Below, in pieces: positions 40,517 through 48,092 of a stretch of DNA of 64,000 bases. The position numbers and the translations under genes are program-made. Numbering within the stretch: the stretch's first letter is position 1; every line of letters starts with the position of its first letter. This stretch comes from Candidatus Poribacteria bacterium. Lineage in GTDB: Bacteria; Poribacteria; WGA-4E; WGA-3G. The notes beneath the pieces were generated by a model. The model did no database searches. It was not told where the DNA came from and saw only the letters and a list, made by a program, of their open reading frames with translations. The stretch covers positions 1 through 64,000 of the forward strand of contig JAJEDB010000044.1 of NCBI GenBank assembly GCA_022821725.1, given 5' to 3'.

Positions 40517-40759
40517 TCAGATGAACTTTGAACCCATAGAACCTCTCCATTGACGTTTTCGAGCGTCCTGCGTGTTCTGTCCATCAAGTTTCACTTCAAT
40601 AGCGACAGGTTCACGCCCGAGTTCAGTCACAAAGATATCGGGGCATTTCTGATTGTTTTTAAAAGGACGTGTTTGTTCTTCAAGGGTCCATGTGCTCCGC
40701 ATCCTGTTAAGGATGTCTACCAACTTTGTTGTGATTGTGTTTTCGTGTTGTTTCGCCAT
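40517..40759 (-). pseudogene. N-terminal fragment of a PD-(D/E)XK nuclease-like protein
   Basis: The 80-residue frame reads MAKQHENTITTKLVDILNRM, then KCPDIFVTELGREPVAIEVK, which has the D...E-x-K core of a PD-(D/E)XK domain near its N-terminus. It breaks after DGQNTQDARKRQWRG with unrelated residues to the stop. Proteins of this type run to several hundred residues, so this is a truncated remnant. A solo family A end (TATAGTAAGTCC, ~40467) lies between it and the LRR gene. Confidence 0.55.
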
Positions 40760-40837
40760 GTTATGTTATCTCTTGTAACCATGTATGTGGATTCTCTACG
40801 CGGACGCGAAGGTGCGACTGATAACGTTTGGCGAGTC

Positions 40838-41248
40838 TTAACATTCGGTCATCAGTCGTGCGAATTTATGTCGAGTTAAAGCACAATCCTCTGTTTCTGA
40901 TTTACACTGACGTAGGAACCTTAACTGTCCAGATAGCCCCAGTTTTCCAGAAATTACGCCGAGTCCAAACCGATAAACCTCAATATCAGTCATTGCACTT
41001 AGATCTTTTGGAGACTTATTTTTGGGTCCCTCTTGTTTTTTTTCACGGAGATCTTGAATCCCTTGCATAATTGTCTCCATATCCAGACCGTCTAACCACT
41101 TATGGCGTTCAGCGGTATAATCGCCCGTGGGAGGTTCACACTGCCCAAGGAACCGAATTGTTCCAGCACGCCCCAATTTATCCAAAAGGATATCAAGTCC
41201 CAACTCGTAAACTTCAGTGTCTGTCATATCTCGTATGTTCATTTGCAC
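40838..41248 (-). CDS. Unknown small protein made of two repeats of one domain
   Basis: This 136-residue protein contains the same ~45-residue module twice: MTDTEVYELGLDILLDKLGR with RFLGQCEPPTGDYTAERHKW, and MTDIEVYRFGLGVISGKLGL with RFLRQCKSETEDCALTRHKF. Single-module proteins of this type (GL..L...LG..G..RFL.Q...G.GDYT.ER..WL) occur widely in cyanobacteria and other bacteria as short uncharacterised genes, often near toxin genes, but I know no proven function. The second module has lost the DYTxER consensus (DCALTR). The start at 41248 has AGGAGG upstream. Confidence 0.6.
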   Translation of the reverse strand: MQMNIRDMTDTEVYELGLDILLDKLGRAGTIRFLGQCEPPTGDYTAERHKWLDGLDMETIMQGIQDLREKKQEGPKNKSPKDLSAMTDIEVYRFGLGVISGKLGLSGQLRFLRQCKSETEDCALTRHKFARLMTEC

Positions 41249-41321
41249 TTACCTCCTGTAACCATTATGTAGATTTCCAACGCGTACCCGAAATTAGATA
41301 GTTAAGCACTCCCTCTAAGAG

Positions 41322-41350
41322 AAGGCGAGGTCAGAAAAACCTCGCCTTAC
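41322..41350. repeat. Hairpin AGGCGAGGTCAGAAAAACCTCGCCT
   Basis: A 9-10-bp stem of the GGTTAGGAAACC family follows the 3' end of the minus-strand gene at 41371 and precedes the two-module gene. It probably acts as a terminator or mRNA end, with no strong T-run. Confidence 0.55.
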
Positions 41351-41370
41351 GGATATATCAGGGATAAAAT

Positions 41371-41994
41371 TTACTTGCGTTTAGAGGGTGCTTCCATCGC
41401 TGGATAGATTTCTATATCCGCTCGCGTGATGAGAACGCCGACGTAGAACGTCAACCAGTCGCCGCAGCATTCAATAGACATATACTCATCGTTATCACTG
41501 GCGTATTCGTGAAGTTCAACATCGAACGTATCTTCCCCTTCGGCATTGGTAAGGGTGAGTATTGCAGGAACAACGTCCTGTCGGTTATATTCAATAGCAA
41601 TATCCGCATTCTCATTCTCCGGGTCCGGAAAATAGAGGGTCATGGTATCTGGCAACGGATCGCCGAGTTCACATTCATCGTCAACAATCCATCGGGAAAT
41701 CTCGTAATCGTCCTTCGTTCCAGCAATATGATCAACCCCGATAACGACCTCTTCCTCGGCATCCCGGGCGTGATACATATAGCGGCGGAGGCTGTTACCT
41801 TCGTACTTCTTCCGTATGACGAGTTTAAAAGCGCGCGAAGTATCTCCCGTCTCCTCATAAGTAATGATGTCGGAGAGTTCAATCATGCTATCGAGCGGAA
41901 TGTCGACTAACTCATGCCGTTCCGGTTTCTTCGGTTCAGCGTCCTTGCGTCTCCCAAACAGGGATTTGCCGTCTTTTCTGCGAAACAGTGCCAT
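41371..41994 (-). CDS. Conserved-looking acidic protein of unknown function
   Basis: This 207-residue soluble protein starts with a basic stretch (MALFRRKDGKSLFGRRKDAE) and is strongly acidic and beta-rich afterwards. It contains IPLDSMIELSDIITYEETGD, YMYHARDAEEEVVIGVDHIA, YFPDPENENADIAIEYNRQD and a Cys pair (SIECCGDWLTFYVGVLITRA). It has no signal peptide or membrane span. The next gene downstream of the promoter direction, the R/S/T-rich membrane protein, ends eight bases before this start, so the two form an operon. The layout recalls DUF4178-type proteins encoded next to membrane partners, but I cannot assign it. Confidence 0.6.
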   Translation of the reverse strand: MALFRRKDGKSLFGRRKDAEPKKPERHELVDIPLDSMIELSDIITYEETGDTSRAFKLVIRKKYEGNSLRRYMYHARDAEEEVVIGVDHIAGTKDDYEISRWIVDDECELGDPLPDTMTLYFPDPENENADIAIEYNRQDVVPAILTLTNAEGEDTFDVELHEYASDNDEYMSIECCGDWLTFYVGVLITRADIEIYPAMEAPSKRK

Positions 41995-42002
41995 AGTCCC
42001 AC

Positions 42003-43115
42003 CTAAAAATAACCTTTGTTATACATCACAACCACAACCACACCAACAACGAGGATACTTCCGAAGATAAGCAGGAACCACGTTGCTCCTGATGTCCGCT
42101 TCTCGACAACAACGGTGCGTGTCGCAGGTGGTGCGCGCGTTGTGCTTGTTACCGTAGGTGTCGCCTCGGCAGCGGCAATGAGTTCCGACTTCAATGCCGC
42201 TTCATCCGGCAGTTCGTCAACTGTGAAAGCCTCGGCACCCTCCCCATAAAACGCATCAGGATTCTCCTCGACGTAACTTGCGACATAATCCTCATCTCGG
42301 TTTGTGCCGGGGTCTACGTAATTCGCGTTCGGTTCAACGCCTTGGCTCTCGTAATAGTCTTTGTAGTACTCATACTCCGCCTGTTTTTCTGCACTCCAGT
42401 GCGAGCGGTCATAGTCTCGGTGGTGATAGTGCCAGAGGTAACTATGGCGAATCGAATGGTTGTAATAGTCATGGAAATAGATACCGAACATGAAGTTGTT
42501 AAACGCCATAGATGCCGCCAACGGGTACATTGAGTACCCCATCATTGGATAGTAACCCCCGAAATTATTGACGTTAATCGTTTGGCGAGCATCGCGGCGG
42601 GCGCGTGCCGTCTCGCGATTCGCTCTCCTGTTTTGGCGTTTTAGCGTCCGGTTTTCTGCTTTGAGTTGTCGAACCTGTTTCCGATTTTGCGCTTTCACCT
42701 GCCGTTGCTGGCTGCGTGTTGCGCTCCGGGTCGCGGTCGTGCTTCGATTCGCTGAAGTTGCGGTCGTTGTTCTGGCACGACTTGTCGCAGTTTGTCTCTG
42801 GCGTGCGACCGTGCTGGCACGTGTGCCTGTGCTTCTTGACGCGCTACTTCTGTTATAGGTGCTGCCCGTGCTGCGGGTCGTCCGCGTCGAGGTCCGTGGG
42901 GTTGTATAAGAGCGACTCGTGCTACTCCGGCTACGCGTGCTGCTATAGGTGCGTCTGGGAGTGGTACTCCGCCGGGTCGTGCTGCGGCTGTAACTGCGAC
43001 TGCGACTAAAACTCCTGCCTCCGCCGCGGCGGCTCTCTACGATATCGGGTGCAAAACTGAATAAAAAGACAACCAGAACCGCAAGGATTGAGAACTTCTG
43101 AAATTTACGTTTCAC
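42003..43115 (-). CDS. Arg/Ser/Thr-rich exported protein with C-terminal membrane anchor
   Basis: The 370-residue product starts at GTG 43115, chosen because AAGGAGG lies about ten bases upstream and a clean signal peptide follows (FSILAVLVVFLFSFAPDIVE). Residues ~30-160 are a low-complexity basic region of R, S and T (for example SRSRSYSRSTTRRSTTPRRT), then a basic coiled-coil-like segment. A Tyr/His-rich patch comes next (GGYYPMMGYSMYPL, HYHHRDYDRSHW) and finally an acidic linker. A C-terminal span (WFLLIFGSILVVGVVVVVMY) anchors it with four residues outside. The basic domain could bind nucleic acids or polysaccharide. An ATG in the same frame at 43145 lacks a ribosome site. Confidence 0.65.
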   Translation of the reverse strand: MKRKFQKFSILAVLVVFLFSFAPDIVESRRGGGRSFSRSRSYSRSTTRRSTTPRRTYSSTRSRSSTSRSYTTPRTSTRTTRSTGSTYNRSSASRSTGTRASTVARQRQTATSRARTTTATSANRSTTATRSATRSQQRQVKAQNRKQVRQLKAENRTLKRQNRRANRETARARRDARQTINVNNFGGYYPMMGYSMYPLAASMAFNNFMFGIYFHDYYNHSIRHSYLWHYHHRDYDRSHWSAEKQAEYEYYKDYYESQGVEPNANYVDPGTNRDEDYVASYVEENPDAFYGEGAEAFTVDELPDEAALKSELIAAAEATPTVTSTTRAPPATRTVVVEKRTSGATWFLLIFGSILVVGVVVVVMYNKGYF

Positions 43116-43153
43116 CCTGATCTTCCTCCTTAGATTTTTTTGCATGGAAAAAC

Positions 43154-43182
43154 TTGACAAAAGATGCCGAATTTGTTAAAAT
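43154..43182 (+). promoter_or_regulatory. Promoter of tRNA-Arg, TTGACA-N17-TAAAAT
   Basis: TTGACA (43154-43159) and TAAAAT (43177-43182) are spaced by 17 bp. The predicted start lies ~55 bp before the tRNA. The site is divergent from the GTG start of the minus-strand gene at 43115. Confidence 0.65.
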
Positions 43183-43244
43183 TAAGAATACATGTAAATC
43201 AGGGGCGGTTTTATTCGTGAACCACCCTGACTTTGAAGATTTAT

Positions 43245-43318
<74 letters not shown>

Positions 43319-43442
43319 TTCTTTTTTTTTCTAATGGACGCGCACGTCACATTCCAATTGCGCGAAACTTCATACTCACCATTTTAAAGACTATGCTAAC
43401 ATTAATGTAAGAGAGTTGTCAAGTATATTTGAAAGGAAAGAT

Positions 43443-44327
43443 ATGGCACTTGATGTCCGAGATGCACGATTAACGGATCTGATCGATCCGGAGGCAGCTG
43501 TTGAGCAGATAGCAACAGGATGCCAATTCACCGAGGGACCCCTCTGGCACGCCACAGAGCAGTTTCTACTTTTTAGCGATATTCCCGCAAATACGATGCG
43601 GAGATGGGATGCGAACGCGGGAATGACTGTTTTCCGCGAACCCTCCGGTAAGTCAAACGGCTTGACTTACGATAAAGGCGGACACCTCATCGCCTGTGAG
43701 CACGCCAACCGACGGGTCTCCAGAACGACAGCTGACGGGGACGTCATCACAATCGCATCACACTATCAAGGAAAACGTTTGAACAGTCCGAACGATGTCG
43801 TCGTGAAATCCGACGGAAGTCTCTATTTCACCGATCCTCCCTACGGACTGAGTGCAGCCTACGGGGTTGAATCAGAGAAGGAACTCGACTTTCAAGGGAT
43901 CTACCGCCTGTCTCCAAACGGTGAAACACTGACCTTGCTCGTCGATGACTTTGATAGACCCAACGGTATCTGCTTTTCACCGGACGAGTCTATCCTCTAC
44001 ATCAACGACACCGAACGGATGCATGTGCGAGCGTTCGATGTGCAACCCGACGGCACCCTCACCAACGACCGCATCTTCGGTGAAGAGGAAGGGGATACGG
44101 GGAAACCGGACGGGATGAAAGCCGATACACAGGGAAACGTTTATTTAACAGGTCCCGACGGTATTTGGGTCTTCGCACCTGACGGCACACATCTCGGCAT
44201 TATTCTCGTTCCTGAACGCGCCGCGAACCTCGCATGGGGTGGCGATGACTGGAAAACCCTTTTCATCACAGCGAGCACCTCTGTCTATCGCGTAGCATGT
44301 AAAACCGTGGGGGTCGCAGTCCCATAA
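43443..44327 (+). CDS. SMP-30/gluconolactonase/LRE-family protein
   Basis: This 294-residue beta-propeller protein has the SGL pattern: CQFTEGPLWHATEQFLLFSD (metal-ligand Glu in TEGPLW), GKSNGLTYDKGGHLIACEHA, RLNSPNDVVVKSDGSLYFTD (Asn/Asp ligands), DRPNGICFSPDESILYIND and GKPDGMKADTQGNVYLTGPD. These supply the divalent-metal site of gluconolactonase-type hydrolases. No signal peptide is visible from the ATG at 43443, which follows GAAAGGAAAG. It probably opens a sugar lactone. It is the first gene of a plus-strand series that continues five bases later with dut. Confidence 0.88.
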   Translation: MALDVRDARLTDLIDPEAAVEQIATGCQFTEGPLWHATEQFLLFSDIPANTMRRWDANAGMTVFREPSGKSNGLTYDKGGHLIACEHANRRVSRTTADGDVITIASHYQGKRLNSPNDVVVKSDGSLYFTDPPYGLSAAYGVESEKELDFQGIYRLSPNGETLTLLVDDFDRPNGICFSPDESILYINDTERMHVRAFDVQPDGTLTNDRIFGEEEGDTGKPDGMKADTQGNVYLTGPDGIWVFAPDGTHLGIILVPERAANLAWGGDDWKTLFITASTSVYRVACKTVGVAVP

Positions 44328-44332
44328 CACCC

Positions 44333-44764
44333 ATGAAAGTTAATATTAAACGCATCGACAAGACGCTTCCGTTGCCGCAATACGAAACCGCCGGTTCCGT
44401 GGGTTTCGATCTGATTTGTCGAGAATCCGCAGAGATTGCCCCGCACACCATCGTCCTGATCCCCGCGAACGTCATCGTTGAAACACCCCCCGGTTATATG
44501 CTGATGGTCTGTTCCCGCAGCAGCACACCGCGTAAATTCGGCTTGATGGTGCCGCAAGGTGTAGGGATCGTCGACACCGACTACTGTGGTGAAGCGGACG
44601 AATTGCAAATTCAGGTCTATAATTTCACAGATAGCGTCGTTAAGGTTGACAGAGGGAGTCGCATCGCACAAGCCATTTTCGTGCGCGTCGCTACAGCAGA
44701 ATGGAACGAGGTCGAAGAGATGTCCGCAGCCTCCAGAGGCGGCTTCGGTAGCACAGACCGGTAG
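44333..44764 (+). CDS. dut: dUTP diphosphatase (dUTPase)
   Basis: This 143-residue trimeric-type dUTPase has all five motifs: AGSVGFDL (motif 1), CSRSSTPRKFGL (2), GVGIVDTDYCGE (3, catalytic Asp), RGSRIAQAIF (4) and RGGFGSTDR (5, C-terminal arm). It hydrolyses dUTP to dUMP and PPi, giving the substrate for thymidylate synthase, whose gene begins 14 bp downstream. Motif 2 has CSRSST instead of the usual PRSSL, a minor variation. It is part of a dTMP/folate cluster with thyA and folA. Confidence 0.93.
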   Translation: MKVNIKRIDKTLPLPQYETAGSVGFDLICRESAEIAPHTIVLIPANVIVETPPGYMLMVCSRSSTPRKFGLMVPQGVGIVDTDYCGEADELQIQVYNFTDSVVKVDRGSRIAQAIFVRVATAEWNEVEEMSAASRGGFGSTDR

Positions 44765-44778
44765 ATATAGGGAGAGTC

Positions 44779-45576
44779 ATGGAACAATACATAGACGGAC
44801 TTCGACAAGTCTTCGATACCGGGGTTGACCGAGCGGGTAGAAATGGAAAAACTCGGGCAGTCTTCGGCATGCAAATGCGATTCAATATGGAAGATGGGTT
44901 TCCTGCCGTAACCACCAAAAAACTCGCTTTTCGGTCAATGAAAGCGGAACTTCTGGGTTTCTTGCGGGGCTACGATCATGTCGATCAGTTCCAAAAACTC
45001 GGTACACAGATATGGAACGCAAACGCTGAGGCGTGGGGACGTGACGGCTCCCTCGGACGGATATACGGTGTCCAATGGCGACGGTGGAAAACGGAAAATG
45101 GCACGATAGACCAATTAGGTGATGTCATTAAACAGATCCAAAACAACCCATATAGTCGTAGACATATCGTTTCGGCGTGGAATGCAGCAGAATTAGATCA
45201 GATGGCATTGGAGCCCTGTCATGTGTTATACCAATTCTTTGTCGCCGATGGCAAATTGTCGATGCAGACCTATCTACGGAGCTGCGATATGTTCTTAGGG
45301 GTTCCGTTCAATATCGCCTCTTACTCGCTCCTCTTGCACATGGTCGCGCAGGTAACAGCGTTAGCACCCAGTGAGTTTGTTCTTACTTTAGGGGATGCCC
45401 ACATCTATCACGAACACCTCGAAGCCGTCGAAATCCAATTACAACGGAAACCTTATCCACTCCCACGCCTCGAACTCAATCCGAAAATCAAGTCGATTGA
45501 CGCGTTCAAGATGCAACACATTCAATTGGTAGACTACCAGCACCACAAGGCTATCTACGCCCCTATGATCGTGTAG
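44779..45576 (+). CDS. thyA: Thymidylate synthase
   Basis: This 265-residue protein matches ThyA closely in length and motifs: GKTRAVFGMQMRFNMEDGFP at the N-terminus, LGRIYGVQWRRW, the catalytic Cys147 in ALEPCHVLYQFFV, YLRSCDMFLGVPFNIASYSL, and the substrate-binding LGDAHIYHEHLEAV. It methylates dUMP using methylene-tetrahydrofolate and releases dihydrofolate, which the DHFR encoded at 46935 recycles. GGGAGAG lies upstream of the start. Presence of classical ThyA with DHFR implies the organism does not rely on ThyX. Confidence 0.96.
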   Translation: MEQYIDGLRQVFDTGVDRAGRNGKTRAVFGMQMRFNMEDGFPAVTTKKLAFRSMKAELLGFLRGYDHVDQFQKLGTQIWNANAEAWGRDGSLGRIYGVQWRRWKTENGTIDQLGDVIKQIQNNPYSRRHIVSAWNAAELDQMALEPCHVLYQFFVADGKLSMQTYLRSCDMFLGVPFNIASYSLLLHMVAQVTALAPSEFVLTLGDAHIYHEHLEAVEIQLQRKPYPLPRLELNPKIKSIDAFKMQHIQLVDYQHHKAIYAPMIV

Positions 45577-45612
45577 GATTCTCAAGGCACCGCGCTACAC
45601 TGGAGGTTCCCG

Positions 45613-46422
45613 ATGAAAAAGCAGATAGTTTTGATAAGTCTCATCGGATTGCTACTTGCAAGTTGCGGGAAATCTAATAAAAATGATTATGCAATTTCGC
45701 GCTTAGCGGATATGATAACAGTTTATTGGGTGTTACCGGCGAAGGCAGAAATCGCCCTTTTTGAACTCACCGACGATGCCTTGGCATTGGAAATTGATCT
45801 GGGGGACCACGCCGAAAAGAATGGACACCGTATGCTCGCAAAGAAGGAACTCCGTATTCCCATCGGCGCGTGGCAGGAGTCGGTATCTTTCGCAATCGCA
45901 GAAAACCGTGAAACGCTTGAACTCAAAGGAATGAGCAGGATGGATGAACTGGCGATTTTCCATATCAGGGTGCATCCTACGATGGAATCCGCCCCGGAGT
46001 TTCCATTTAAGACGCATATCATGTGGAAGTGGATTGACGGGAAATGGCAGGAATCCCCACAGATCGTCCCCTCTGTTTGCGTCTTTATGTCCTCTCGACC
46101 AGATAGATACCTTCGCAATCTTGGTGATAAGGGTCCGGGTAATTTTACACAGGCAGAAATCTTTCGGTCAGGTGACAGGATCACGGCATATTGGCATAGT
46201 CCGGGTAAACCGAGAACAACATGGTTCAACCATGCCCAAGCAGAAAGCGGATACATCGGCGGTGGAATAGGTGAAAAAGGGATTGGGCTGCCCGACAATT
46301 GGATCGAACAAATGCCTATTGCAAAGATAGAACCCCACGAATCCGTAACGTGCTTAGGCGTTGGCAAAACGCCGGAGATTTTCATTGCATATTTCCGCGT
46401 ATCCTCCAATTCCACTGACTAA
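45613..46422 (+). CDS. Lipoprotein of unknown function within the thyA-folA cluster
   Basis: This 269-residue protein starts with a lipoprotein signal (MKKQIVLISLIGLLLASCGK, lipobox LASC). The mature part appears to contain two similar halves, each with a beta-strand segment around a drive for short hydrophobic runs (MITVYWVLPAKAEIALFELT and RITAYWHSPGKPRTTWFNHA). Both halves share the pattern [IT]TxYW-x(2)-P-x-K, suggesting an internal duplication. I recognise no family. AGGTTCCCG precedes the ATG. Its position between thyA and folA may be fortuitous. Confidence 0.65.
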   Translation: MKKQIVLISLIGLLLASCGKSNKNDYAISRLADMITVYWVLPAKAEIALFELTDDALALEIDLGDHAEKNGHRMLAKKELRIPIGAWQESVSFAIAENRETLELKGMSRMDELAIFHIRVHPTMESAPEFPFKTHIMWKWIDGKWQESPQIVPSVCVFMSSRPDRYLRNLGDKGPGNFTQAEIFRSGDRITAYWHSPGKPRTTWFNHAQAESGYIGGGIGEKGIGLPDNWIEQMPIAKIEPHESVTCLGVGKTPEIFIAYFRVSSNSTD

Positions 46423-46429
46423 GGAAACT

Positions 46430-46933
46430 ATGGCAAAGAAAAAGCAAAATCAAGGCAATTCCGATCCCTCTCAACAGAACGGCAATTCCGCAGTCTCAGA
46501 CGAACTGACGCTGGCAGAGGAAGCCGGATTCCTCATTCATGTCGCTTTTGAGGAGTTTGAAGAGATTATCATCAATTACCCGCATCACGCAGCTTACTGC
46601 TTCGCCTCCATTACGCGTCTGGTGGATACAACCGAGAATTTGTCCTACTTCACACGACGGTTGGGCATGTGGCTCTGGATAGAGGTCCTTGCTTTTCAAA
46701 CCGAAGAACCGCTGGATCTCACGGAATTCGTCGAACAGTTTGAAGTCGATGTAGAGACCATCGAGACAGGGATTAAGGAGCTTGTAACTGCCGAAGAATT
46801 TAAGATTGAATGGGAACAGGAAAAACAGATCAAACTCGTCCCCCGTATGGCAAAAGAGACAGTCATCCATTTTGCTGAACGCGTCTTGAGTGGGATACGG
46901 GCAGGAAAACAGGAAGAAGGAGTCGAGCCTTAA
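46430..46933 (+). CDS. Unknown cytosolic helical protein between thyA and folA
   Basis: The 167-residue product starts from the ATG at 46430 (AAGGAAACT upstream). A Gln/Asn/Ser-rich leader (MAKKKQNQGNSDPSQQNGNS) is followed by an acidic helical domain: EEAGFLIHVAFEEFEEIIIN, AAYCFASITRLVDTTENLSY, YFTRRLGMWLWIEVLAFQTE and a C-terminal VIHFAERVLSGIRAG. It has no motif I recognise. It ends two bases before the DHFR start, so the two are surely in the same operon and perhaps translationally coupled. A frame continuing upstream to 46361 overlaps the lipoprotein gene and has no ribosome site. Confidence 0.7.
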   Translation: MAKKKQNQGNSDPSQQNGNSAVSDELTLAEEAGFLIHVAFEEFEEIIINYPHHAAYCFASITRLVDTTENLSYFTRRLGMWLWIEVLAFQTEEPLDLTEFVEQFEVDVETIETGIKELVTAEEFKIEWEQEKQIKLVPRMAKETVIHFAERVLSGIRAGKQEEGVEP

Positions 46934-46934
46934 A

Positions 46935-47423
46935 ATGATAGTTTCAATGATTGCCGCACTGGATCAAAACAGGCTCATCGGTAACGGACCGGATATCCCG
47001 TGGCAGATGCCCGTGGACCGACGGCATTTCCGCGATATGACGCTTGGGAAGCCCGTCGTTATGGGACGCAAGACCTTTGAAACCCTGAAACGTCCTCTCG
47101 GCAAGCGGCGGAATATTATTCTCACGCGAAACACGACCTACGCGGCACCGAAAGGGTGCATCGTGGCACATTCGGTAGACGAGATCCTGAAACTTTTTGC
47201 GGGGACAGAGGAACTCATGATATGCGGCGGGGCACCTATCTACGCAGCCTTCTTACCGCACGCAAACCGACTCTATCTCACACAGATCCATGCTACGTTC
47301 AGAGGCGATGTCTATTTCCCGGCGTTCGATACCGAAGCGTGGCAAGAAGTAAAACGCATCGATGGTGAACCTGACGAGAAAAATCCTTATCCCTACAGTT
47401 TTTTGTTTTTAGAAAGAAAATAG
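46935..47423 (+). CDS. folA: Dihydrofolate reductase
   Basis: This 162-residue protein has the DHFR core: MIVSMIAALDQNRLIGNGPD, IPWQMPVDRRHFRDMTLGKP (the active-site acid aligns with Asp28), VVMGRKTFETL, RNIILTRN, and the NADPH-binding ELMICGGAPIYAAFLPHANR. It regenerates tetrahydrofolate for the ThyA reaction. Translation starts at the ATG at 46935; AGGAAGAAGGAG lies upstream inside the end of the preceding gene. Family length ~160 matches. Confidence 0.95.
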   Translation: MIVSMIAALDQNRLIGNGPDIPWQMPVDRRHFRDMTLGKPVVMGRKTFETLKRPLGKRRNIILTRNTTYAAPKGCIVAHSVDEILKLFAGTEELMICGGAPIYAAFLPHANRLYLTQIHATFRGDVYFPAFDTEAWQEVKRIDGEPDEKNPYPYSFLFLERK

Positions 47424-47433
47424 GAGGCGTTCC

Positions 47434-48066
47434 GTGCTTAATGTGTGTATGCTTTCCGGTTCCTTTGAATACGATTCCGAGGCATCTTTGACGATTTTCA
47501 AAACGTTCGTAGAAAAACACTATCCGATCCACGCGAATTTAGTCGTCTACAATTCAGAAGACCACGATCCCGCTTTAGGAGCGTTAGATGATGCAGATGC
47601 GCTATTGGTTTTCACACGCCGTCTGAACACAGCCGGTGCGTCACTGAAACAATTTCAAGCCTACTGCGAACAAGGTAGACCGCTCGTTGGGGTCAGGACA
47701 GCCAGCCACGCCTATCAAAACTGGTTGGAATTCGATAAAACAGTGCTCGGGGGCGACTATCAAGGGCATTACGGTGAGGGACCGCCCACGCAGGTGGAAT
47801 TGATTGATACGGAACATCCCATCCTGAACGGCATTCCAGCGTTTGACTGTTATGGCAGCCTCTATAAAAACCCATCCGTTCGCGACGATACCTCTCTACT
47901 CTTGATGGGACACACGGACGAACATTCAGAGCCTGTCGCATGGACGCGTTTGCATAATGGCGGACGTATCTGTTATACTTCATTAGGGCACCAGAAAGAT
48001 TTTGACGTAGAACCCTTTTTACGATTCCTCGCGCAAAGTATTTTGTGGGTAGCGAAAGAGATATAG
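47434..48066 (+). CDS. ThuA-like (GATase1-fold) protein
   Basis: This 210-residue protein has a ThuA-type glutamine-amidotransferase-like fold: LNVCMLSGSFEYDSEASLTI, DADALLVFTRRLNTAGASLK, RPLVGVRTASHAYQNWLEFD, TEHPILNGIPAFDCYGSLYK and RICYTSLGHQKDFDVEPFLR. ThuA proteins lack the amidotransferase Cys nucleophile and are linked to sugar (trehalose) utilisation, binding or cleaving oligosaccharides. It starts with GTG at 47434, preceded by GGAGG. The adjacent NagA gene would fit amino-sugar use. Confidence 0.85.
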   Translation: MLNVCMLSGSFEYDSEASLTIFKTFVEKHYPIHANLVVYNSEDHDPALGALDDADALLVFTRRLNTAGASLKQFQAYCEQGRPLVGVRTASHAYQNWLEFDKTVLGGDYQGHYGEGPPTQVELIDTEHPILNGIPAFDCYGSLYKNPSVRDDTSLLLMGHTDEHSEPVAWTRLHNGGRICYTSLGHQKDFDVEPFLRFLAQSILWVAKEI

Positions 48067-48092
48067 GAAAAAATTCAAGGCATTTTGGAGAC

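Noticed and set aside
42568..43009. Cys/Arg-rich frames opposite the Arg/Ser/Thr-rich gene
   Set aside because: They arise from the biased codons of the minus-strand gene, which has a signal peptide and AAGGAGG.
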